64,000 nucleotides of DNA from NCBI RefSeq assembly GCF_017654315.1, contig NZ_CP072203.1, forward strand, positions 868,001 through 932,000, written 5' to 3'. The notes under the pieces were generated by a model. That model had not been told where the DNA came from and searched no databases. It saw only the letters and a list, made by a program, of their open reading frames with translations. Both the position numbers and the translations under genes were made by a program. Below, one piece after another: positions 1 to 6,946 of the stretch; the stretch's first letter is position 1, and every line of letters starts with the position of its first letter. Source of the stretch: Gordonia polyisoprenivorans (lineage in GTDB: Bacteria > Actinomycetota > Actinomycetes > Mycobacteriales > Mycobacteriaceae).

Positions 1-274
1 GAGAGGGAGAACGCTTCCCCGGGGTAACGCCGACCGACCACACAGCATGGATCAAGAAATCGCATCCGTTGACAGGGATTTCGGCACGTGAGTATTCGAA
101 CTCCACCTCGGTTCCCGGCCGGAAACCCAACATGGGCCCAACGCTGTGGTCGGCGACAGCTTCGCCCCTGATGCCGAAAACGTCTGCCGAGGCAGCACCC
201 GGCAGGGAAGGGGATGCGACGATGCCCCAGCCCTCGGCCTGGTGCCAGACGGTCACCACTCCTGTTGTCGACAT
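1..274 (-). CDS. Cold-shock-like (OB-fold) protein, 3' part outside window
   Basis: Only the first 91 codons are in the window and the frame stays open to base 1. The N-terminus reads GVVTVWHQAEGWGIVASP, which follows the pattern of the first strands of a cold-shock domain (G-x-V, aromatic, acidic-G-aromatic-G). It is followed by a region ending FRPGTEVEFEYSRAEI, like the GxxVxFE strand of such domains. Canonical RNP aromatic residues are only partly present, so nucleic-acid binding is a family inference. The ATG at 274 is chosen because a TAnnnT hexamer (281-286) lies 6 bases upstream with no Shine-Dalgarno, the leaderless pattern seen repeatedly in this window. It could equally be an uncharacterised actinobacterial CSD relative. 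Confidence 0.6.
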   Translation of the reverse strand, partial: MSTTGVVTVWHQAEGWGIVASPSLPGAASADVFGIRGEAVADHSVGPMLGFRPGTEVEFEYSRAEIPVNGCDFLIHAVWSVGVTPGKRSPS

Positions 275-373
275 GCTCTCACGCTAAAGGGCGGAATGGT
301 TCTGCGAAAGTGATCTTCGGCTGGGCGCGGACACGGAACTTCATTGCCCATACGGACTCCAGGGCAACAAGAT

Positions 374-601
374 TCATGTGCCGTTGTCGGGATCGAATGG
401 TGGGGGCGCTGTGTCTCCGCCTCCACCTGTTGATTTGGCATCGCGTTGCTGGGCGGCGATAGCGCTGACGATGGCAGCGGCCAGCAGAATCAGCAATACC
501 TGGCCAGTGGTCTCGCCGGCAGATTGATGAGTTGACCGCACCGCGACGAGCGCCGCGGCCATCACCACGAAGAACCAGGACAGCGGAACCGTCTTGGACA
601 C
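374..601 (-). CDS. Small two-helix membrane protein
   Basis: A 75-residue product with codon use like its neighbours (mostly G/C in third positions). Two hydrophobic stretches are visible, around residues 9-20 (WFFVVMAAALVAV) and 33-50 (GQVLLILLAAAIVSAIAA), followed by a Gly- and Pro-rich acidic tail. This suggests two membrane passes with a soluble C-terminus. The GTG start is supported by GGAG eight bases upstream. No family is recognised. It is transcribed away from the membrane protein at 687. Confidence 0.55.
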   Translation of the reverse strand: MSKTVPLSWFFVVMAAALVAVRSTHQSAGETTGQVLLILLAAAIVSAIAAQQRDAKSTGGGGDTAPPPFDPDNGT

Positions 602-686
602 TAACGAACTCCAATCGATCGGAGAATCTGGTGGAGGAGAGCTTTCTCATCGTAGGCGTTCGGGTCGAGACTTCTGGTCGACGCCG

Positions 687-950
687 ATGAGTGCTGATCG
701 TGTTGACACTGTGCAACAGTGGGGTGTGCGAAACGCAGGGGTGTGGATTCCGGTGGCAGTGGCTGCAGTCGTCCTCGCTTTCGTCGCTGTCGCAGGGTGG
801 CTGGCGTTTCGGTGGTTCGAGGCCGGAATGTCCGGCGAGTATGTCACCGAGGACGCCGACGAGGCCGTATGCATCGCAGGAGTGATGGGTGTGCGTCTGA
901 ATGTCGGCGATGTCGAGTATGGCGAAGTGACCTCGCAGATTCAGGGATAG
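687..950 (+). CDS. Small single-pass membrane protein
   Basis: An 87-residue product with one strong transmembrane stretch at about residues 20-41 (IPVAVAAVVLAFVAVAGWLA) and a short acidic C-terminal region. No known domain is recognised. The start is uncertain: ATG at 687 gives a compact protein, but the frame is open back to a TTG at 594 and neither start has a convincing ribosome site. The function is unknown. Confidence 0.45.
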   Translation: MSADRVDTVQQWGVRNAGVWIPVAVAAVVLAFVAVAGWLAFRWFEAGMSGEYVTEDADEAVCIAGVMGVRLNVGDVEYGEVTSQIQG

Positions 951-1161
951 CCAATGGCATATCTCATTGTCAAAGCCGATAACGCCTCTGCGCGAGACGC
1001 GATCATTCGAGACTCTCGTGGTCGGTGCCATGCCCCCTCGTGTGTTCAGGTTGTCAAGTGTGCGATTCTCTGTTCGAATTCTTTGCGGTAGTGAATTCCG
1101 GGATCACGACAGCCGCCATGTGGTGGTCCTCGCGCATCGGCACAGTGACTTGGGGGTCATC
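951..1161. other. Intergenic region upstream of the MspA-like gene
   Basis: About 210 bases with no credible gene. The frame of the downstream porin is open through here, but its composition and lack of a signal peptide argue that translation begins at 1162. A run of five G lies shortly before 1162 and is the only ribosome-site-like sequence. Confidence 0.4.
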
Positions 1162-1852
1162 ATGAGTAGCCTGGGTTCGTTGGATCATCGTCGGTCACGT
1201 CACCGCCTGTCACGCAGCCTGTTTCAGGGTGTCGCGGTGTGCGCGGCGGTATCGGCGCTATGGGCCGGCGGTGGGGGAGCGCAAGCAACGCCGACACCAT
1301 TGGCCTCGACCTATGATCACGACACCACCGATGACGGCTGGAACATCGAGTTACGGGCCAACGAGTTGGTGGTGAACCCGATGAGCAACATCGCCAACGC
1401 CGCCACGAGCCGGGAAGGCTGGATCTCTGCCCGGGTCGGTGCGAAGATTTCCGGCAACGGGAACCAGCCGGTGAATTCGGCTGTGCTCGAACAGTTCCTG
1501 GTCGTAGGCTGCCAGATTGACGTCTCCGACGGTGCCACCCTCGGCCTCGGGTTCTCCGCCGGCCCCAACGTCGGCGTCACCATCAGCGGAGTCCCCGGCG
1601 CCACCGTCGGCGCCTCGGCGTCGGTGTCGCGGTCGATCTCGGCGAAGATCGCGCCCGGCAAGATCACCGAGATCTCGCTCGGGAAAAAGACATTGACCAC
1701 CGATCATGCGTCCATCCGGATCAAACGGGCTCACGTCTCCGTCGACGGCTGCCTCGGCCCCCACCACCGTCCGGGTCATCGCCCGTTTCTCGGTATCCAC
1801 CCCCACCGCCGACGACACATTGAACGTCTACAGCGCCCGCACCTGGCTCTAA
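1162..1852 (+). pseudogene. MspA-family porin gene with a +1 frameshift
   Basis: MspA-family proteins (PF09203) are secreted beta-barrel porins of the mycolate outer membrane. The reading frame from ATG 1162 gives a signal peptide (basic LDHRRSRHRLSRSL, then VAVCAAVSALWAGGGGAQA) and an MspA-like body. Visible blocks include GWNIELRANEL, REGWISARVGAKISG, FLVVGCQIDVSDGATLGLG and VSVDGC. After GCLGP the frame loses sense and runs to 1878. The next frame (+1) continues with PTTVRVIARFSVSTPTADDT and LNVYSARTWL to the TAA at 1850-1852, which is how MspA-family C-termini look. The switch lies at a run of five C (1758-1762), and removing one C restores one frame. Either the gene is broken or phase-variable, or the base is a sequencing error. 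Confidence 0.75.
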
Positions 1853-1911
1853 CCCACGTCGCTCATAAACTCCGATAGCCTCCGGCTTTCCCCTTGAAGG
1901 ACAACGTTGTG

Positions 1912-2836
1912 ATGCCCCCTACCCCCAAACCCCCGGCACGAGCACGGCGGCCAATGCACCTGGTGACCGGTGTGCTCGTCCTCGCCGTGATCGAAGTCAT
2001 GGTTGCGCTGACCGCCTCGACACCTGCTGGTGCGGAAACCCCCGCCGAACGGTGTGCCCGCGAAACCGCCGCCTACAACCAGACCTGGAAACAAGGCTGG
2101 GTCGCCACCCACCCCGGAAAATCCATCTCCGACGCCCCGGCACCCACCCCGCCGTACGTATGCCAAGACCCCGCAACACAAACACCCACCACCACCCAGC
2201 CGTCGGTGACCGCGCCGTCGATGCCGACGACCACCACTCCCGGTTCTGGTGGCGGACCCAACATCAACGCCCACGGCGCAACCGACATCCCTGCACCCGG
2301 AACGACGCCGATCGTCCCGGTACCATCTCAAACTCCCGCCGGTGCGGGATCACCGATAGTCGAGAACTACTCCAATCGCAACTTGAAATGCGCGCCTGGT
2401 TACCAGATGACTCCACCCCCGCATGTGGGCAATGTCGCAGAAACGTCATCGCCATACTGCGTCCAGTACTCGCGCCTAGGGCGGGTTGACCCCCCGGGCC
2501 TACGGAATTCAGGAAGTAGCTTCATGTGGTGTGATAACAAACGATTCGAAGTGCATTATCGCGCAGTCAGACAGTCGAACTACTCAAATTAGTGGCGATG
2601 TAACCGCTAGTTCGGCCTACCTGGCTGCGACCGCAGGTGTGTCGGTTAGCAAGACGCAGGGCTACGAGGTACGCTGCGAATCCCCTCCGATGAAGGTGGG
2701 TCAGCGGTTCTATGCGTGGCCCGACTATAATCTCACGATAGTTCGGTACTACCAGCCGGCGATAGAAACGCCAGCTCAGGAACACATTGCGAAATTCCTT
2801 GAACCCGATAGGGGAGTAACATGCGGACTGTCCTGA
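1912..2836 (+). pseudogene. Secreted protein gene next to the porin, with a +1 frameshift
   Basis: The N-terminal half (from ATG 1912, with GAAGGA upstream; GTG 1909 is also possible) has a hydrophobic signal segment (VTGVLVLAVIEVMVALTAS, cut near PAGA), a short Cys-containing domain and a Thr/Pro/Gly-rich linker. That frame ends at 2592. A second frame (2486-2836) encodes a Cys- and beta-rich segment (ASCGVITNDSKCIIAQ, GDVTASSAYLAATAGVSVSK, YEVRCESPPMKVG) without its own start. Deleting one C from the run of six at 2490-2495 joins them into a single protein of about 307 residues (VDPRAYGIQEVASCG across the junction). The family is not recognised. Its position just after an MspA-like gene suggests a cell-envelope role. 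Confidence 0.6.
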
Positions 2837-3333
2837 GGAGGATTAGGTGGTATGTAGCGGTCGCCATGCTGGCCTGTATCGGGACCGCCCTCATTGGATG
2901 TGACACAGGCAAAGGCTCTGCTCCCTCATCGCAAACTGTGACCGCCTCGTCTGAATCGGAGACCACGAGTGGCTATTCAACGCTCAGAATTGCGGACTTA
3001 ATCGGAGAGACTCTTGCCCAGGCCAATTCGGCGTTGGGTGTGAATAGCCGACCGCGAGGCGACTACCCGCCTGTCAATGGTTATGATATAACCCCCCCGT
3101 TCAATCATGGGCAGGCGTCGTCAGAGTCGCTCTTCGATGATTCTGTGTGGACTGTTGTTAGTGTTTGCGCGAGTACGAAAAACACGATCCATCTCGGAGT
3201 TGTATTGACTCGTATTGTTGATCAAACTGAAGAGCTGAAAAGTGCGATTAAGCAGAAGTCGAACTCTTACGCAGGCAAGCTCTTCGAATGTCCTCAGCCG
3301 CCTTCCGCTACGGTCAGGGTTGCGAGGCAGTAG
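2821..3333 (+). CDS. Putative lipoprotein with a PASTA-like motif
   Basis: A 170-residue product starting with a basic N-terminus, a hydrophobic stretch (YVAVAMLACIGTALIGC) and a lipobox LIGC, so it is probably lipid-anchored at about residue 27. The stretch IADLIGETLAQANSALG (about residues 58-74) resembles one PASTA-domain strand-helix unit, followed by a region with two further cysteines. ATG 2821 has GGGGAG just upstream and overlaps the end of the preceding gene by 16 bases, which implies coupling. The DNA is clearly richer in A/T than the rest of the window, including at third codon positions, suggesting a more recent acquisition. The function is unknown. Confidence 0.65.
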   Translation: MRTVLRRIRWYVAVAMLACIGTALIGCDTGKGSAPSSQTVTASSESETTSGYSTLRIADLIGETLAQANSALGVNSRPRGDYPPVNGYDITPPFNHGQASSESLFDDSVWTVVSVCASTKNTIHLGVVLTRIVDQTEELKSAIKQKSNSYAGKLFECPQPPSATVRVARQ

Positions 3334-3394
3334 TTGGCGCGCCGTAAAGGGCTATGAGGGCTTTTCAGGATTGACGTGCGAGAAGACACTGAAA

Positions 3395-3985
3395 GTGAGC
3401 CGTCAAGTGGTGAACTGGGAATATCTCATTGCCCGTCAGCGGCAGCTCAACGACGCGCTCGTCGCGTCCGGGCTGTTCGACGAGGACATCGCCACGATCA
3501 CCTACCCTCCTGCACCCGAATCTGAGATCGTCGCGGCAGAGGAACGTCTCGGTGTGCATCTCGATCCCCACTACCGGGAACTGCTACAGATCACCAACGG
3601 GTGGCGACACCTCTACCGGTGGCAGAACCTGCTACCCGCCGGCGACCTCGGCGCCGACATCCACAACGACAACGTGATCCAGTCCTGGCACGCCGTCGAA
3701 GAGGGACACAGAGCATTCTGGACTTCCGGCGGCGATCCGGCGAATGACCCCGACGGATATCCCGGCTACCAACGTTTGCTGCCCATCGGGGTGAAAGACC
3801 CAGGGATCGGTGGACTGCTGGTCATCGCAGCCATACCCGCCACCGAACCCGCGCCCACAACCCCCGGAGTCGTGTTCGACACCGCCGACGACCCACTCGT
3901 CACCTACCCGAACCTCGCCGCCTACATCCAGGCACGCAGCGACGACGACTACCAGCTACTCCAGACCCACGGAATCAGCATCTAA
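3395..3985 (+). CDS. SMI1/KNR4-family protein
   Basis: A 196-residue soluble protein. The segment ITYPPAPESEIVAAEERLGV, followed by HLDPHYRELLQITNGWR at about residues 36-71, is the typical start of the SMI1/KNR4 fold (acidic helix, then a P/D-x-Y-x-x-L-L-x-x-x-N-G motif). In bacteria this family is often an immunity partner of polymorphic or contact-dependent toxins, but members also occur alone. No toxin gene is visible next to it. The GTG start at 3395 has GAGAAG nine bases upstream; GTG 3407 and 3410 are alternatives. It follows the AT-rich lipoprotein gene by about 60 bases. Confidence 0.7.
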   Translation: MSRQVVNWEYLIARQRQLNDALVASGLFDEDIATITYPPAPESEIVAAEERLGVHLDPHYRELLQITNGWRHLYRWQNLLPAGDLGADIHNDNVIQSWHAVEEGHRAFWTSGGDPANDPDGYPGYQRLLPIGVKDPGIGGLLVIAAIPATEPAPTTPGVVFDTADDPLVTYPNLAAYIQARSDDDYQLLQTHGISI

Positions 3986-4228
3986 GCCCATCCCGTCCGA
4001 GTACGCTGCCGGATGCACCCACCAACATCACCCCGTGGGCTGCGAGATCGACTGACGATCACAACAAGGAACTGGCTCTAGAACTGCCTGGACCGGTTAT
4101 CGGGGACCTGCCAAGTGCTTACTCACGAGGCCGGCGGCATGCGATCAGCTCGCACATCCTCGCGGAGGAGACGCCTGGTGTTGCAGACGTGAAGCCCTGT
4201 CTTCCTGCGTCATCTGACCACTTGCGTG
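3986..4228. other. Intergenic region without a supported gene
   Basis: About 243 bases between convergent genes. Open frames here are short and have atypical composition. No RNA gene, terminator hairpin of note or repeat was seen. Confidence 0.35.
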
Positions 4229-4684
4229 TTACAGACTGCCAATCGGAACGTGGGTCTCGCCCTTGCACCACGTTGCGACGTGAGCGACGAGGTGTGGGGC
4301 CAGGAATCCGCCGTCGTCGCTCCACGGCCATGCCACGTGGGCGCGGGCCACCTGATCCTGGACGAGATCGGCAATCGTGGTCAGAACGGTTTCGACGTCG
4401 TTGTCGATTTTGACGCCGGAGCCGGACATCCCGAGACCTTGCCGGCCACGGCCCGCCACCGAGACATCGCTGAGAAGAAACACCCATCCGTCATTGCTGT
4501 CATACTTCGCGACCCAGTCGATTCTCTGGATCTCTCCGTTGTACTGGCGTACGTGCAGGTCGTGTCCCAACCGGTTCAGCGCCTGAGACCACACATCAGG
4601 AAGGGCCGATTCGGTGATCTCCACACCGCGCGCGGGTGTCCATGCCGCGGTGAGTACTTTCTCGTTAGCATCGAGGTAGCTCAA
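4229..4684 (-). CDS. Hypothetical soluble protein, TTG start
   Basis: A 151-residue acidic product with no recognised domain. Visible features are an N-terminal SYLDANEKVLTAAWTPARG segment and a central GWVFLLSDVSVAGRG, compatible with an alpha/beta fold. The frame is open upstream to 4891, but the residues before LSYLDANEK (many Arg) look like the shadow of the hydrophobic micro-ORF at 4681-4752. The TTG at 4684 has GAGG five bases upstream and overlaps the micro-ORF stop as TTGA. Translational coupling to the micro-ORF is therefore likely. ATG 4747 is the alternative start (172 residues). Confidence 0.5.
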   Translation of the reverse strand: MSYLDANEKVLTAAWTPARGVEITESALPDVWSQALNRLGHDLHVRQYNGEIQRIDWVAKYDSNDGWVFLLSDVSVAGRGRQGLGMSGSGVKIDNDVETVLTTIADLVQDQVARAHVAWPWSDDGGFLAPHLVAHVATWCKGETHVPIGSL

Positions 4685-4752
4685 CCGATCCTCACGTCCA
4701 GAAGGAAGCCGAGCCCGGCGAGCGCGATCCACAGTCCTTGAATCCATCCCAC
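4681..4752 (-). CDS. Candidate 23-residue membrane microprotein
   Basis: GTG 4752 to TGA 4681 encodes a very hydrophobic 23-mer (core GLWIALAGLGFLLDV) that could span a membrane once. TAGGAT (4759-4764 on the minus strand) lies exactly 6 bases before the GTG, the leaderless pattern used by many genes in this window. Its stop overlaps the downstream TTG start by four bases. It may be a genuine small membrane peptide, a translational leader, or the lost N-terminal anchor of the downstream gene after a frameshift. No homology evidence is available. Confidence 0.35.
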   Translation of the reverse strand: MGWIQGLWIALAGLGFLLDVRIG

Positions 4753-4832
4753 AGGGCGATCCTAACGTGCTGAACATGGCAATCTCGCGATTGGTGGCCT
4801 CAGGTCCTGGCCGGCGCCCGACGATGTTTCGG

Positions 4833-4838
4833 TACTCT
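4833..4838 (+). promoter_or_regulatory. -10 element TACTCT, leaderless start
   Basis: TACTCT ends 8 bases before the ATG at 4847 and no ribosome site is present, so the mRNA probably begins at or near the start codon. Confidence 0.4.
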
Positions 4839-4846
4839 CGAACGGT

Positions 4847-5128
4847 ATGAGCGGCACCATCAATCTGGCTGATTGTGCGGTAATCGGCCACTGCGAGAAC
4901 AGAATGTCTGGGATCGGAACCACAGATGCTCTGTTGGTGTTCGCTGGAATGGGGCTGATAGCTGTCTGGATGGTGATGCTGCCGATCGCTCTGTGGTCCG
5001 TCGTTTCGGAGCCCACGGGCAAGGCGGTCGGAGTGGTGTGGGCTGTCGTCATCATTGGGTTGCCCTTCATTGGAGCGACAGCCTTCTGGTGCCGCAACCG
5101 CCGCAGATTCGGCACCCCTCTGAGGTGA
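4847..5128 (+). CDS. PLD-nuclease N-terminal-like small membrane protein
   Basis: A 93-residue protein with two transmembrane stretches, at about residues 28-50 (LLVFAGMGLIAVWMVMLPIA) and 59-80 (AVGVVWAVVIIGLPFIGATA). They are joined by LWSVVSEPTGKAVG and followed by a basic C-terminus. This two-helix hairpin with a conserved W-x-V...P-x-G loop resembles the PLDc_N family of short actinobacterial membrane proteins, whose function is not established. Its stop overlaps the GTG of the next gene (GTGA), indicating a two-gene operon. Confidence 0.55.
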   Translation: MSGTINLADCAVIGHCENRMSGIGTTDALLVFAGMGLIAVWMVMLPIALWSVVSEPTGKAVGVVWAVVIIGLPFIGATAFWCRNRRRFGTPLR

Positions 5129-5469
5129 AACCCTCGTCGAGCACGCAGGGATGTCTGGTGGGCGGTCTTGGCCTGCTCGTCGGGGCAGTGGTCGGCGTCT
5201 TGATCCCCTTACCGTTGGCGCTGTTCCTGCGACACTGGTTGGACCTGCCAGAGATCAATGCGACCCCAGGCAAGAAGGACCTCACCGTCACCTACTGGCT
5301 GCCCTGGACACTGAGCTGGCTGGCCGCGAATCTGCCAGGTGTTGCCCTGATCCTGTGGCCACGAACCCGCCGCGCAGGCCGCTGGTTCCTCGCCGGGTCG
5401 TTGGTGACCAGTACACCGATCTCATGGTTCTACTTCGGACTCGAATACTACGGGGTGGGATTGAATTGA
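5125..5469 (+). CDS. Three-helix membrane protein
   Basis: A 114-residue integral membrane protein overlapping the preceding gene by four bases (GTGA), so co-translated with it. Hydrophobic segments lie at about residues 10-35 (LVGGLGLLVGAVVGVLIPLP), 57-80 (YWLPWTLSWLAANLPGVALI) and 88-105 (FLAGSLVTSTPISWFYFGL). No family is recognised and no catalytic motif is visible. Confidence 0.55.
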   Translation: MKPSSSTQGCLVGGLGLLVGAVVGVLIPLPLALFLRHWLDLPEINATPGKKDLTVTYWLPWTLSWLAANLPGVALILWPRTRRAGRWFLAGSLVTSTPISWFYFGLEYYGVGLN

Positions 5470-5597
5470 TCGGGTGTCCGCACTCTGCGCCAGTGAGGGC
5501 ATCGACCCCGTTTATGAGTGACAGGGTCAGGTGTTCTCGCCGGCGATCTCGTGCAATATCGCCAAACCAACTCCGCAGGTGCTCAGGTTTCTCCTGA

Positions 5598-6236
5598 TTA
5601 TGGGCGCGGCAACTGCACGCGGACAAATGTAAATGTGGCATCCGCGATGGCCGTTGGTTGCAGCTGAACCCCGGTCAGCCGTTCCATCAGCGCGAATGTT
5701 GCTGCGCGGTTGTGCTTCCTGCCGTCCAGTAAGTGGTCATTCGGTGCTTGGTCAAAGCCGGATTTTCGCATCAAGGTGGATAGGGTGGTCGACATGTTCG
5801 GTTCGTCGGTCCACAGGTCAACAATGCCGAGTGTTGGTTCGAAACTTGCTGCGAGCCGTCCGTCTTCGTAGATCTTGAAGGTGCCGCTGCCGTTACCGTC
5901 GCTGTAGTAGTGACTTACGATACGACGTCCGTTGGACAAGGGTAGAGCGATCTGGGGAGTGACTCCGGCGAATCCGTTGACCTCGAACAGGACTGTCCAC
6001 GAATCATGCTGGAACAGCCCGACCAGCGATCTCTCTGGGTCCCAGTCGTCGTAGGAGCGGAATCGCAGCTCTTCCCGGAAATTCATAGATCCCAGATCCT
6101 CGATTACCGGAAGCTGAGCGAGCACGTCATCAACGTTCGCGTTCTCGACGAGGGAAAGGCAAAAGGCTTGGAACTCTCCGGCGGTGCCTGCGTTTTCTGT
6201 CCAGAGGTAGTCTTCGTACGTTATCTGTCGTTCCAT
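5598..6236 (-). CDS. DUF6461-like protein
   Basis: A 212-residue soluble protein. It starts with YEDYLWTENAGTAGEFQAFC. The C-terminal half has FKIYEDGRLAASFEPTLGI followed by LSTLMRKSGFD, the pattern (E-D-G-x-x-x-x-F-x-P ... L-M-R-x-x-G) I associate with DUF6461, a family of unknown function found scattered in actinobacteria, sometimes in immunity-like contexts. ATG 6236 has TACAGT 6 bases upstream, so it may have its own leaderless promoter. It also lies only 4 bases after the end of the membrane protein gene upstream, so it may be read as part of that operon. Confidence 0.5.
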   Translation of the reverse strand: MERQITYEDYLWTENAGTAGEFQAFCLSLVENANVDDVLAQLPVIEDLGSMNFREELRFRSYDDWDPERSLVGLFQHDSWTVLFEVNGFAGVTPQIALPLSNGRRIVSHYYSDGNGSGTFKIYEDGRLAASFEPTLGIVDLWTDEPNMSTTLSTLMRKSGFDQAPNDHLLDGRKHNRAATFALMERLTGVQLQPTAIADATFTFVRVQLPRP

Positions 6237-6240
6237 GCCG

Positions 6241-6711
6241 TCACTGTAGCGTCATCGGTGAAGCCCTATTGTTCTTGCGAAATGCGTAATTGATCAGGGC
6301 CGATCCAATGACGGCGAAGGACACGACAACTGCGAACGGAACGGCCGTGATGAACAGGCCGAAGTCGGGCATGCACAACTCGACCCGACAGGAGAACTCG
6401 CCGCCATATTCGCGAGCCTGAGAGATGGCGAAGGCCATCGCCATCGCCCACATCGCGGCGAAAGGTCCCGTCGCGGCGACACTGCGACCGAAGAGGCGTA
6501 GTAGCGCGGTGCTCGCCAGCAGGACACCTGCAGCCGTTGCAGCTTTCACGTGATAATCCGCAACGAAATGGGCCGCACCGATGATCGACGATTGATGTGA
6601 GCGCAGGTAGTACCCGGCAAATGCCCAGGGGACCGCGATGGTCGCGACAACGTGCAGCACCTGCCAGACTCGGCGCGGCATTGCCGTTTCACGGTCGTCG
6701 TGGTCGTCCAT
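6241..6711 (-). CDS. Four-helix membrane protein, unknown function
   Basis: A 156-residue integral membrane protein. Hydrophobic segments are visible at about residues 16-36 (VLHVVATIAVPWAFAGYYL), 58-74 (AATAAGVLLASTALLRLF), 80-96 (AATGPFAAMWAMAMAFAI) and 118-142 (FGLFITAVPFAVVVSFAVIG). Two cysteines flank a short loop (FSCRVELCMPDFG), which could form a disulphide outside the membrane. The family is not recognised. Confidence 0.55.
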   Translation of the reverse strand: MDDHDDRETAMPRRVWQVLHVVATIAVPWAFAGYYLRSHQSSIIGAAHFVADYHVKAATAAGVLLASTALLRLFGRSVAATGPFAAMWAMAMAFAISQAREYGGEFSCRVELCMPDFGLFITAVPFAVVVSFAVIGSALINYAFRKNNRASPMTLQ

Positions 6712-6946
6712 GGGTTCATGGTGTCATGGCGCCGGATGCGGGCAAGTCCGCTGGGGTAGTGAGGTTTCCGTGGTGATGTCAACTGACCTTGGGGTGTCTG
6801 TGCCTTCGGCTCAAGCGTGGCGGAGAGTCCACGAACCGCGTATCCGGCTCCGGTGCTTGTGCTAGCCTGCGTTCCATGTCGATTCTGCAGAAAGGCGCAT
6901 GAGGCGCCACCGCACTCTCCGGGTGCATGTTGTGGAAAAGTCCGTC

